From positions 1,374,729 through 1,438,728 of the forward strand of contig NC_013887.1 of the NCBI RefSeq assembly GCF_000025525.1: a stretch of 64,000 nucleotides of DNA, written 5' to 3'. The DNA comes from Methanocaldococcus sp. FS406-22. Lineage in GTDB: Archaea; AGJL01; Methanococci; Methanococcales; Methanocaldococcaceae. The translations under genes were made by a program, and so were the position numbers. The notes under the pieces are model-generated. The model made no database searches and was not told the DNA's origin. It saw nothing but the letters and a program-made list of their open reading frames with translations. Of the stretch, positions 41,741-49,852 are shown piece after piece. How positions within the stretch are numbered: the stretch's first letter is position 1; each line of letters opens with the position of its first letter.

Positions 41741-42367
41741 ATGACTGGATGCGGTTCTTGTGATATGATTATCAAAAATATTGAAAAGAAATATTACAAC
41801 AAATTAAAAGAAAAGGGTATTGTATTGGTTGGAGGGGCTGTAAATTTAGATGATGAGGAGGAAGTTAATAAAATAAAAGAAATTAGAAAGAATGCAAAAA
41901 TATTAATAGCCGTTGGTAGCTGTGCTGTGAGTGGTGGCTTTCAGAGGATGCTTATCGGCTTAGAAAACGGCTTTCCACAGAGATTTGTTAGAGTTGGAGA
42001 TGTTGTTAAGGTAGATTATGCAATCATCGGATGCCAACCAGATGAAGAAGAGGTTGAGAGAGTAGTTAAGGCAGTTATTGAGAATGATAGCCAAACACTA
42101 AAACCTTATGAAATTATTGCTGGAAAACCAATTATTGATGCCTATATGAAGGTTAATGAGGTTCTATTAACTTCAAATAAAGAACTCTGCTTAGGGTGTG
42201 ATGATAAGCCAATAAATGATGAGTTCTGTACTGGTTGTGGAACATGTGTTGCTAAATGTCCAGCAAATGCTCTAACTATAGATGAGAAACCTAAAGTTAA
42301 TATAAGCAAGTGTATTAAGTGCGGAACTTGCTTCTTCAACTGTATAAGAGTAAAAGAAGCATTATAA
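41741..42367 (+). CDS. F420-hydrogenase small-subunit-like protein (FrhG-like)
   Basis: This 208-residue protein resembles FrhG, the small iron-sulfur subunit. The proximal cluster ligands appear in TGCGSCDM (1-8), VGSCAVSGG (about 64-72) and IGCQPDEEE. Two ferredoxin motifs follow: CLGCDDKPINDEFCTGCGTCVAKCP and CIKCGTCFFNC. It would carry electrons from the A-like or CooS protein to the FrhB-like protein. Its last 38 coding bases are repeated exactly after the hairpin element, 110 bases downstream. Confidence 0.83.
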   Translation: MTGCGSCDMIIKNIEKKYYNKLKEKGIVLVGGAVNLDDEEEVNKIKEIRKNAKILIAVGSCAVSGGFQRMLIGLENGFPQRFVRVGDVVKVDYAIIGCQPDEEEVERVVKAVIENDSQTLKPYEIIAGKPIIDAYMKVNEVLLTSNKELCLGCDDKPINDEFCTGCGTCVAKCPANALTIDEKPKVNISKCIKCGTCFFNCIRVKEAL

Positions 42368-42469
42368 AGTGGGGCTGAACGTAGTGAAGCCCCGCTCTGG
42401 GTATACCAATAGGGCGATAGCCCTATGGTGTCGGAACTTGCTTCTTCAACTGTATAAGAGTAAAAGAAG
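42322..42469. mobile_element. Hairpin element (copy B) flanked by a 38-bp direct repeat
   Basis: The last 38 bases of coding sequence of the FrhG-like gene (42322-42359) recur exactly at 42432-42469. Between them lie two hairpins: GGGGCT..AGCCCC (about 42371-42393) and, at 42399-42429, the reverse complement of the element-A hairpin (GGGTATACCAATAGGGC, then GCCCTATGGT). The right copy continues KEVV-stop in place of KEAL-stop, so it probably carries the original gene end. In both A and B, the ATAGGGC hairpin end directly touches the truncated gene copy. Confidence 0.65.
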
Positions 42470-42529
42470 TTGTATAATTAATAAACATTTTCATTTTTAT
42501 GGCTTTATAAAGTTTCGAGGTGAGGCATA

Positions 42530-43315
42530 ATGAAATATCTCTCAGTAAAATCAAAATTAAATATTGATGCCCAAGATGGTGGGTTTACAACAACACTATT
42601 AAGTTACTGCTTAGAAAATGGCATATTAGATGCAGTAGTAGTTGTAGGAGATAAAAATTGGAAGCCAGTAGCTTATTTAGCAACAACACCAACAGAGTTA
42701 TTGAAATCAACAAAGAGCAAATACTCAATCTCACCAAACAACAAGTTGTTAGAGTATGCAACTGAAAACTACGATAAAGTTGGATTGGTTGGTTTGCCTT
42801 GCCATATATTGGGAGGATTGCAATTTAATTTAACTTTAAAGGTTGGTTTATTCTGCACCAAAAACTTCTATTATGAGACAATAAAGAACATTATAAAGGA
42901 GAGACTTGGACTCAACATGGATGAAGTATCTAAGATGAACATTACAAAAGGAAAATTTGTTGTTGAAACATTAAAGAAAAAAGGTTTTGCAGGAACTGAA
43001 AAAGTTGTTTATGAAATTCCAATAAAAGAGATTGAAAAACTCTGCAACTTAGGCTGTAGAGTTTGCACTGACTTCTCAGCTAAGTATGCAGATGTATCAG
43101 TTGGAAGTGTTGGAAGTGAAGATGGATGGAACACTGTAATAATAAGAAACAAGATGGTTGAGGATATAATAAATGAGATGGTTGAGAAGGGATTAATTGA
43201 AGTCAAAGAGACAGTTGATATTAAAGCAGTTGAGAAATTGGAAAATATTAAAAAGAAAAATGAAGAAATCAATAAATGCTCTGCATACTTTGCTGTATGT
43301 CCAGCTTTGTTTTAA
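42530..43315 (+). CDS. F420-hydrogenase beta-subunit-like flavoprotein (FrhB-like)
   Basis: The 261-residue protein is of the FrhB/FdhB/FpoF family that exchanges electrons with F420 through FAD. Visible are SKLNIDAQDGGFTTTLLSYC (1-25), KSTKSKYSISPN, VGLVGLPCHILG near 84-95, the GLFCTKNFYYETI segment and CNLGCRVCTDFSAKYADVSVGS near 171-192. It lacks an N-terminal ferredoxin. With CooS and the FrhG-like protein it would form a CO:F420 oxidoreductase. The preceding element B separates it from the FrhG-like gene by 160 bases. Confidence 0.85.
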   Translation: MKYLSVKSKLNIDAQDGGFTTTLLSYCLENGILDAVVVVGDKNWKPVAYLATTPTELLKSTKSKYSISPNNKLLEYATENYDKVGLVGLPCHILGGLQFNLTLKVGLFCTKNFYYETIKNIIKERLGLNMDEVSKMNITKGKFVVETLKKKGFAGTEKVVYEIPIKEIEKLCNLGCRVCTDFSAKYADVSVGSVGSEDGWNTVIIRNKMVEDIINEMVEKGLIEVKETVDIKAVEKLENIKKKNEEINKCSAYFAVCPALF

Positions 43316-43336
43316 ATTTTATTTTTTGGTGATATA

Positions 43337-43957
43337 ATGCTAATTAAAAAGATTGAGGAGCTAAAGAACTCTGAAATTAAAGACATTATTGATAAAAGAA
43401 TTAGTGAATTTAAATCTTTTAAAAATAAATCTAACGAAGAATGGTTTAAAGAACTCTGCTTTTGCATCTTAACAGCTAATTTTACAGCTGAAGGAGGAAT
43501 AAAGATTCAAAAAGAAATCGGAGATGGGTTTTTAACACTTCCAAAAGAGGAATTAGAAGAAAAATTAAAAATTTTAGGACATAGGTTTTATAGAAAAAGG
43601 GCTGAATTTATAGTTTTAGCACGAAAATTTAAAAATATCAAAGATATAGTTGAAAGTTTTGAGAATGAAAAAGTAGCAAGAGAGTTTTTAGTAAGAAACA
43701 TAAAAGGGATTGGATACAAGGAGGCAAGCCACTTTTTAAGGAATGTTGGTTATGATGATGTTGCTATAATTGACAGGCATATATTGAGAGAACTTTATGA
43801 AAACAACTACATCGATGAGATTCCAAAAACATTGAGTAGGAAAAAATACTTAGAGATAGAGAATATATTGAGAGATATTGGAAAAGAGGTTAATTTAAAA
43901 CTCTCTGAACTGGATTTATATATCTGGTATTTAAGAACTGGGAAGGTTTTAAAATAA
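43337..43957 (+). CDS. ogg: 8-oxoguanine DNA glycosylase/AP lyase (archaeal Ogg2)
   Basis: This 206-residue protein is a helix-hairpin-helix DNA glycosylase. The segment NIKGIGYKEASHFLRNVG (about 117-134) has the catalytic lysine, and DVAIIDRHILREL (about 137-149) has the catalytic aspartate. The length and the C-terminus (LYIWYLRTGKV) fit the archaeal Ogg2 type known from M. jannaschii. It removes oxidised guanine, a task that fits its place beside oxygen-defence genes. It converges with ptr2 with no gap. Confidence 0.92.
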   Translation: MLIKKIEELKNSEIKDIIDKRISEFKSFKNKSNEEWFKELCFCILTANFTAEGGIKIQKEIGDGFLTLPKEELEEKLKILGHRFYRKRAEFIVLARKFKNIKDIVESFENEKVAREFLVRNIKGIGYKEASHFLRNVGYDDVAIIDRHILRELYENNYIDEIPKTLSRKKYLEIENILRDIGKEVNLKLSELDLYIWYLRTGKVLK

Positions 43958-44380
43958 TTATTTCAACTGTTCTAAGATAATTGCTGGACAAATCTTTTTT
44001 ATTCCTTCAATCTTTCCAATTTTGTTAAATATTAAATCAGAAAACTCTTTTCCATCCTTAGCCCAGATTTCTGTCATAATCATGTGGTCCCCTGTTGAGG
44101 TAAATACCTTCTTAACCTCCTCAAACTTGCAGAGTTCTTTAGCAACACTTAAAAACTTATCTGGCTCTGTATCAAAGCCAGTTAATGCAACAACGTTATA
44201 ACCAATTTTTGAAGGGTCTATTATTGCAGTATAACCCTTAATAACTCCTTCTTCCTCCAATTTTTTAACTCTCTTTCTTATAGAACTTTCACTCGTTCCT
44301 AACTCCCTTGCTATATCTGTGTATGATTTTCTTCCATCTTTCATAAGAATTTCGATAATTTTTAAGTCCTTTTCATCCAT
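43958..44380 (-). CDS. ptr2: Lrp-family transcription activator Ptr2
   Basis: The 140-residue protein is an Lrp/AsnC regulator: N-terminal helix-turn-helix (about 15-60) with [20 protein letters not shown], then a RAM effector domain with [20 protein letters not shown]. Ptr2 of M. jannaschii is a studied activator that recruits TBP at the rubredoxin-2 and ferredoxin fdxA promoters. The gene faces away from fdxA with a 102-base shared promoter region. Several promoters in this window have sites resembling its target, so it is the best candidate for their shared regulator. Confidence 0.93.
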   Translation of the reverse strand: MDEKDLKIIEILMKDGRKSYTDIARELGTSESSIRKRVKKLEEEGVIKGYTAIIDPSKIGYNVVALTGFDTEPDKFLSVAKELCKFEEVKKVFTSTGDHMIMTEIWAKDGKEFSDLIFNKIGKIEGIKKICPAIILEQLK

Positions 44381-44387
44381 AATATCA

Positions 44388-44470
44388 CCGAATTTCGGAT
44401 GATTAATAATATTAATTATAACTTACAATTATGCATTTAGTATGTATTTAGTCAAAATATATAAAAATTT
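44388..44470 (+). promoter_or_regulatory. Shared ptr2/fdxA promoter region with Ptr2-like site
   Basis: CCGAATTTCGGATG at 44388-44401 is a nearly perfect palindrome of the same kind as the other redox-gene operators. It lies 8 bases upstream of the ptr2 start and about 85 bases upstream of fdxA, so it may both activate fdxA and adjust ptr2 itself. A TATA-like AATATATAAAAA occurs at about 44456-44467 before fdxA; GGAGG follows at 44472. Confidence 0.6.
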
Positions 44471-44482
44471 TGGAGGAATAGA

Positions 44483-44701
44483 ATGGCTGTTGAGATTATT
44501 GTAGATAGGGAAAAATGTATTGGATGTGGAAGATGTTATGATGTATGTCCAAAAGGTCCTCTTATATGGACAAAAGATGAAAATGGGAAATACTATGCTT
44601 ACGATGTAGAATACTGCCACAACTGCAAGTTCTGTGCTGGTAGATGCCCAACAAATGCAATATTGATTAAGGTAGTTAAACCAAAAAGAAAGACAAAATA
44701 A
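44483..44701 (+). CDS. fdxA: Ferredoxin, 2[4Fe-4S] type
   Basis: The 72-residue protein has two clusters of cysteines, CIGCGRCYDVCPKG (about 13-26) and CHNCKFCAGRCP (about 47-58), each C-x2-C-x2-C-x3-C. It ends in a basic tail PKRKTK. It carries low-potential electrons in the cytoplasm. It is the known Ptr2 target fdxA in M. jannaschii, and the divergent arrangement with ptr2 is the same. GGAGG stands at the right distance before the ATG. Confidence 0.92.
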   Translation: MAVEIIVDREKCIGCGRCYDVCPKGPLIWTKDENGKYYAYDVEYCHNCKFCAGRCPTNAILIKVVKPKRKTK

Positions 44702-44715
44702 AAAATAAATAGTAA

Positions 44716-45912
44716 TTACTTATTTATCTCAGCAAATACTTCATCCAATGCATTGACTAAAGCATCTATATGTTCTTTCTCTACAATCAATGGAGGTAGA
44801 AACCTCAAGACAGTATCAGAAGTGCAGTTAATTAAAAATCCTTTTTCAAGCATTTTTTTAACCATATCAGCCCCATTAAATTCAAGCTCAACTCCAATCA
44901 TCAATCCTAAGCCTCTAACTTCTTTTATGAAGTTGTATTTCTTCGCAAGGTTTTCGAGTTTTCGAATGAAATATTTGCCCTTTTCTATAACTTTGTCATC
45001 TTTAATAAGCTCCTCTATAACTTCAATAGCTGCTAAAGCAGCAGAGCAAGCTAATGGATTCCCACCAAACGTTGTTCCATGGTCTCCATAACTTAATGCC
45101 TTAGCTATCTCTTCCTTTAAAACAACTGCCCCTATTGGGACTCCTCCTCCAAGGGCTTTTGCTAACGTTAAGATGTCTGGCTCAACACCATAATGCTCAT
45201 AAGCAAACATCTTTCCAGTTCTTCCCATTCCACACTGCACTTCATCAAAAATTAAGACGATATTTTTATCATCACATAAATCCCTAACAGCCTTTAAATA
45301 ATCTTTATCAGCTACATGAATTCCTCCTTCTCCCTGAACAGGCTCAATCATTATAGCAGCAGTTTTGTTTGTTATAGCCTCTTTTAAAGCCTCTATATCA
45401 TTGAATGGAACATACTTAAATCCTGGAGGTAGAGGATAAAACCCTTCCTGATACTTTGGTTTTGGTGTTGCTGCTAATGTTGTTAAAGTTCTACCATGAA
45501 ATGCATTATACATACTGATTATTTCTCCTCCATCTCTACCAAGAATTTTTGACACATACTTTCTCGCAAACTTTATAGCTCCTTCGTTAGCTTCAGCTCC
45601 GCTGTTGCAAAAGAAAGCTCTATCTAATCCACTTAGCTCAACCAACTTTTTAGCAAGCTTTATTTGTGGGATTGTGTAATAGATGTTTGATGTATGAATT
45701 AGAGTTTCAGCCTGCTTTTTTATTGCTTCAACAACCTTTGGATGGCAGTGTCCTACGTTATTAACTCCAATTCCAGCCAAGAAGTCAAGATACTTCTTCC
45801 CATCAATATCATAAACCTCCATTCCTTTACCTTCAACTAAAACTACTGGCAATCTTCCATAAATTTGGATGTGATATTTTTTCTCTAACTCTATCCAATT
45901 TTCATGTTCCAT
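44716..45912 (-). CDS. argD: Acetylornithine aminotransferase (class III PLP enzyme)
   Basis: This 398-residue protein is a class III aminotransferase. Markers are the FLAGIGVNNVGHCHP start of the fold (about 44-58), the FCNSGAEANEGAIKFARKY segment (about 100-118), IFDEVQCGMGRTG (about 222-234) and the PLP lysine in TLAKALGGGVPIGAV (about 251-265). It makes N-acetylornithine in arginine synthesis and may also act in lysine synthesis. The length is normal. It ends 15 bases from the stop of fdxA, with convergent direction. Confidence 0.9.
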   Translation of the reverse strand: MEHENWIELEKKYHIQIYGRLPVVLVEGKGMEVYDIDGKKYLDFLAGIGVNNVGHCHPKVVEAIKKQAETLIHTSNIYYTIPQIKLAKKLVELSGLDRAFFCNSGAEANEGAIKFARKYVSKILGRDGGEIISMYNAFHGRTLTTLAATPKPKYQEGFYPLPPGFKYVPFNDIEALKEAITNKTAAIMIEPVQGEGGIHVADKDYLKAVRDLCDDKNIVLIFDEVQCGMGRTGKMFAYEHYGVEPDILTLAKALGGGVPIGAVVLKEEIAKALSYGDHGTTFGGNPLACSAALAAIEVIEELIKDDKVIEKGKYFIRKLENLAKKYNFIKEVRGLGLMIGVELEFNGADMVKKMLEKGFLINCTSDTVLRFLPPLIVEKEHIDALVNALDEVFAEINK

Positions 45913-45997
45913 TTAATCACCATAAATAGTTAGTAAATATTTTTAAGTGATGGCATTATTATTATATTTACCACCATAAAAATGTTGGTGATATTGC

Positions 45998-46999
45998 ATG
46001 CATAAAATTTGTGTAATCGAAGGAGATGGAATTGGTAAAGAGGTTGTTCCAGCAACAATACAGGTTTTGGAAGCTACAGGATTGCCATTTGAGTTTGTCT
46101 ATGCAGAGGCAGGAGATGAAGTTTATAAAAGAACAGGTAAAGCCCTTCCAGAAGAAACAATTGAAACTGCTTTAGATTGTGAAGCTGTTTTGTTTGGAGC
46201 TGCTGGAGAGACAGCTGCAGATGTTATTGTTAGATTGAGACATATCTTAGACACCTACGCTAATGTAAGACCAGTAAAAGCTTATAAAGGAGTTAAATGC
46301 TTAAGGCCAGATATAGATTATATTATAGTTAGAGAAAACACCGAAGGGCTTTATAAAGGGATAGAGGCAGAGATTGATGAAGGAGTTACAATAGCTACAA
46401 GAGTTATTACTGAAAAGGCATGTGAGAGAATATTTAGATTTGCATTTAATTTAGCAAGAGAGAGAAAAAAGATGGGTAAGGAAGGAAAGGTTACATGTGC
46501 TCACAAGGCAAATGTCTTAAAATTAACTGATGGATTATTTAAAAAGATATTTTATAAAGTTGCTGAAGAATATGACGATATAAAAGCAGAAGACTACTAT
46601 ATAGATGCAATGAACATGTATATCATAACAAAACCACAAACATTTGATGTTGTTGTCACTTCCAATTTGTTTGGAGATATTTTATCAGATGGAGCTGCTG
46701 GAACTGTTGGGGGGTTAGGTTTAGCTCCTTCAGCAAATATAGGAGATGAGCATGGTTTGTTTGAGCCAGTGCATGGTTCAGCTCCAGATATTGCTGGGAA
46801 GAAAATTGCTAATCCAACAGCTACAATATTAAGTGCTGTTTTAATGCTTAGATACTTAGGAGAGTATGAAGCTGCAGATAAGGTTGAAAAGGCATTGGAG
46901 GAGGTTTTAGCTTTAGGTTTAACAACACCTGACTTAGGAGGAAACTTAAATACATTTGAAATGGCTGAGGAAGTTGCTAAGAGAGTAAGAGAAGAATAA
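45998..46999 (+). CDS. leuB: 3-isopropylmalate dehydrogenase
   Basis: The 333-residue protein is a beta-decarboxylating dehydrogenase. It has the IEGDGIGKEVVPATI start, RPVKAYKGVKC and YIIVRENTEGLYKG near 108-121, YIDAMNMYII near 203 and the adenine-loop segment HGSAPDIAGKKIANPTATILS near 258-278. Methanogens carry LeuB and the paralog AksF (homoisocitrate dehydrogenase); by gene neighbourhood this corresponds to the LeuB-type gene. Specificity cannot be fixed without comparison of the substrate helix. Confidence 0.86.
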   Translation: MHKICVIEGDGIGKEVVPATIQVLEATGLPFEFVYAEAGDEVYKRTGKALPEETIETALDCEAVLFGAAGETAADVIVRLRHILDTYANVRPVKAYKGVKCLRPDIDYIIVRENTEGLYKGIEAEIDEGVTIATRVITEKACERIFRFAFNLARERKKMGKEGKVTCAHKANVLKLTDGLFKKIFYKVAEEYDDIKAEDYYIDAMNMYIITKPQTFDVVVTSNLFGDILSDGAAGTVGGLGLAPSANIGDEHGLFEPVHGSAPDIAGKKIANPTATILSAVLMLRYLGEYEAADKVEKALEEVLALGLTTPDLGGNLNTFEMAEEVAKRVREE

Positions 47000-47073
47000 A
47001 TTAATCTATTTTTCTTTAAAAAACTTTTCTATTCTTTTATTTTAAAATTTAAAAAATTTATAGAGGTGATTTT

Positions 47074-48840
47074 ATGAGATTGGCTATTATTGATTATGAT
47101 AGATGCCAGCCAAAGAAATGTTCTATGGAATGTATGAAATACTGTCCAGGAGTTAGAATGGGAGAAAAGACAATAGAGATTGATGAAAACACAGGAAAGC
47201 CAGTAATATCAGAGGTTCTATGCTCTGGTTGTGGGATATGTGTTAAAAGATGTCCATTTAAGGCAATATCTATTATTGGATTGCCAGAGGAGTTGAGTGA
47301 GGATAAGATAGTCCATTCTTATGGGCAGAATAGATTTAAGCTATTTGGTTTGGTTATTCCAAGAGACGGAGTTGTTGGGATTATAGGGCAGAATGGGATA
47401 GGTAAATCTACTGTCTTAAGAATTTTAGCTGGGGAGTTAATTCCTAATTTAGGTAAGCATGATAAAGAGCCAAATTATGATGATGTTATAAAATACTTCA
47501 GAGGAACTGAGTTGCAGGAATACTTTGAGAATTTAAAAAATAAGGGAATAAAAGCTATCCATAAAGTTCAGTATGTTGATATACTACCAAAGGTTGTTAA
47601 AGGAAAGGTTGGAGAGTTATTAAAGAAGATTGATGAAAAAGGTAAGTTTGATGAAGTTGTTGAGAAGTTAGAGCTAAAAAATATTTTGGATAGAGAGTTA
47701 AGCCAATTATCTGGTGGAGAGTTGCAGAGAGTTGCCATTGCTGCAGCATATTTGAGAAAAGGAGACATCTATTTCTTTGATGAACCATCTTCATGGTTAG
47801 ATATTAGGCAGAGATTCAACGCTGCGAGGTTAATTAGGGAATTAAATAGAGTTGTTGTAGTTGAACACGACTTGATTGTTTTGGATTACTTATCTGATTA
47901 TATTCACATAATGTATGGAGTCCCCTCAGCTTATGGTATTGTTTCAATGCCAAAGAGTGTTAGGGTAGGAATTAACGAATATCTCTACGGAGAGTTGAGG
48001 GAAGAGAATATAAGATTTAGAAAAGAGCCAATTATATTTGAGAAGAGGGCAGTTATTGACTTTAAAAACAGACCAATCTTATTGACATATTCATCAATGA
48101 AAAAGACTTTAGGAGATTTTAAGTTAGAGGTTAGTGGAGGAACAATTTATAAAGGAGAAGTTATTGGTATTTTAGGGCCTAACGGTATTGGAAAGACAAC
48201 ATTTGTTAAGTTATTAGCTGGAGTAATTAAGCCGGATGAAGGAGAGGTTATCAAAGAAAAAGACATTAAGGTTTCATACAAACCGCAATATATTACTCCA
48301 GATTATGACGGAACTGTTGAAGATTTATTGAGTTCAATAACCAACATTCATACCTCTTATTATAAATCAGAGATAATTAATCCACTACAATTAGAGAAGC
48401 TATTGGATATGAATGTTAAGGACTTATCAGGTGGAGAGTTGCAGAGAGTTGCTATAGCTGCATGTTTGAGTAGAGATGCTGATATCTATTTATTGGATGA
48501 ACCATCTGCATTCTTAGATGTTGAGCAGAGATTGAGAGTTTCAAAAGTGATAAGGAGGATAGCAGATGAAAAAGAGGCAGGGATGTTTGTTGTTGACCAC
48601 GACATATTATTCCAAGACTACATTTCAGATAGATTTATTGTATTCAGTGGAGAGCCAGGGAAGTTTGGAGTTGGTAGTAGTCCAATGAATAAAAGGGAGG
48701 GGGCTAACAAATTCTTAAAAGAAATGCAAATTACATTTAGAAGAGACCCAGAGACAGGAAGACCGAGAGCTAATAAAGAAGGAAGTCAAAGAGATATTAT
48801 GCAGAAAGAGAAGGGAGAGTATTATTATGTTGATGAATAA
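47074..48840 (+). CDS. Ribosome recycling ATPase ABCE1 (RLI)
   Basis: The 588-residue protein has two N-terminal [4Fe-4S] motif groups (CQPKKCSMECMKYCP and CSGCGICVKRCP, about 11-68), then two ABC ATPase domains. Walker A segments are GQNGIGKST (about 107) and GPNGIGKTT (about 369). Signature motifs are LSGGELQRVAIAAAYL and LSGGELQRVAIAACLS. It splits archaeal ribosomes after termination. The length is standard and the protein is essential. A long AT-rich gap with an RNA candidate follows. Confidence 0.95.
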   Translation: MRLAIIDYDRCQPKKCSMECMKYCPGVRMGEKTIEIDENTGKPVISEVLCSGCGICVKRCPFKAISIIGLPEELSEDKIVHSYGQNRFKLFGLVIPRDGVVGIIGQNGIGKSTVLRILAGELIPNLGKHDKEPNYDDVIKYFRGTELQEYFENLKNKGIKAIHKVQYVDILPKVVKGKVGELLKKIDEKGKFDEVVEKLELKNILDRELSQLSGGELQRVAIAAAYLRKGDIYFFDEPSSWLDIRQRFNAARLIRELNRVVVVEHDLIVLDYLSDYIHIMYGVPSAYGIVSMPKSVRVGINEYLYGELREENIRFRKEPIIFEKRAVIDFKNRPILLTYSSMKKTLGDFKLEVSGGTIYKGEVIGILGPNGIGKTTFVKLLAGVIKPDEGEVIKEKDIKVSYKPQYITPDYDGTVEDLLSSITNIHTSYYKSEIINPLQLEKLLDMNVKDLSGGELQRVAIAACLSRDADIYLLDEPSAFLDVEQRLRVSKVIRRIADEKEAGMFVVDHDILFQDYISDRFIVFSGEPGKFGVGSSPMNKREGANKFLKEMQITFRRDPETGRPRANKEGSQRDIMQKEKGEYYYVDE

Positions 48841-49160
48841 TATAAATTCAAATGACATTTATCACGTGAAAATTCTTTTCTTTTTAATTTAAATATCTTT
48901 AAAAACTTATTTTTCAATTTTAAGAGTTTTTATCAAATTTCTAAGGGTGGTTTATTTTAAAGGTTTTATTTATTTGGATTTATTAAATTATTGGAATTTT
49001 CAGGAATTTTATATGCTTTCTTTTAAATTACAATTTCTCAAACAAATATATTGAATCTTTAATTTTAAATGTGTTAAAATCCTTATTTTTATCAAAGTAA
49101 TAAGATTCAAATAACATTTGGGTTTATAAATAACAGAAGTTATCTGCCCTTAGAAGAATA
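48841..49160. other. AT-rich intergenic region after ABCE1
   Basis: No gene is visible. Two similar stretches, AATTCAAATGACATTT near 48844 and GATTCAAATAACATTTGG near 49106, are imperfect direct repeats. The region is low in GC until the promoter at about 49161. Confidence 0.5.
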
Positions 49161-49320
49161 CACCACCAAAAAGTATAAATATTAGAAAAGTAATAAAAAA
49201 ACAGGTTGTGAATGATTATCCTCTAAAATCATGCCCATTGTGGGATGGAAAATTCTCCATCTCCATCCCTCCCTTAACCTTTATTCTTCTAAAATCATGC
49301 CCCTTGGGGGATAATAAATA
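49161..49320 (+). ncRNA. Candidate structured non-coding RNA with own promoter
   Basis: CCACCAAAAAGTATAAATA at about 49161-49179 is a strong BRE/TATA. The expected start about 25 bases on, near 49203, falls at a GC-richer stretch in an otherwise AT-rich gap. TCTAAAATCATGCCC occurs exactly twice (49222-49236 and 49288-49302). ATTATCC (49215-49221) can pair with GGATAAT (49309-49315), enclosing everything. Inside, GGATGGA (about 49243) pairs with TCCATCC (about 49262), and CCCC-TT-GGGG forms a small hairpin after the second repeat. No ORF fits. The class is unknown to me; a doubled sRNA is one option. Confidence 0.5.
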
Positions 49321-49476
49321 AAAATATCAAATATGCCTTTTTTAGTTAAAATCAACTCTTGGAGGTTTATGGTTTATTTATTTTTTATTAAATCCATACA
49401 TAAAAATAAATAGATATAAGTTAATTTTTTATTCTTAGTTAATCTTTAACTATTAATTAAAATTTTAGGTGAGAAA

Positions 49477-49836
49477 ATGATTTTTAACAACTATGAAGAG
49501 TTTTGCAAAAAAATGGATGAATATATTGAAAAATACAAAGGAAAATTTGGATGTATCGTAACTTTCAATGGATTTGTTAGAGAGTATGATTTAAAAAATG
49601 GAGAAAAAATCCCTTCAAAAGGAATGCACATAGATGATGATATCTTAGAAAAATTGAAGCTGATTATAGAAGATGCAAAGAATAAGTTTGATGTTATTGA
49701 GATTTTGTTTTATCATAATACCGGATTCTTGAACGTTGGAGAGAGGATTGCTTCAATAGCTGTTTTTGCAAGACATAGAAAAGAGGGTTTTGAAGCTTTA
49801 GAATATATAATAGATGAGATGAAAAAATATCATTAA
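49477..49836 (+). CDS. MoaE-like protein, shortened
   Basis: This 119-residue protein resembles MoaE, the large subunit of molybdopterin synthase. It has CIVTFNGFVREYD near 26-38, a MHIDDDILEKLKLI segment, and IEILFYHNTGFLNVGERIASIAVFARHRKEGFEAL near 67-101. Usual MoaE continues to a PIWKKE-type end with catalytic lysines; this protein stops at DEMKKYH, so the ending is missing or altered. Molybdopterin is needed by the reductase at 13454. Whether this shortened form is active is open. Confidence 0.75.
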   Translation: MIFNNYEEFCKKMDEYIEKYKGKFGCIVTFNGFVREYDLKNGEKIPSKGMHIDDDILEKLKLIIEDAKNKFDVIEILFYHNTGFLNVGERIASIAVFARHRKEGFEALEYIIDEMKKYH

Positions 49837-49852
49837 ATAAATATTTATTTTT

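Noticed and set aside
49200-49320. CRISPR array
   Set aside because: Only two copies of a 15-base repeat occur, with a 51-base interval, and no cas genes are present. The pairing pattern fits an RNA better.
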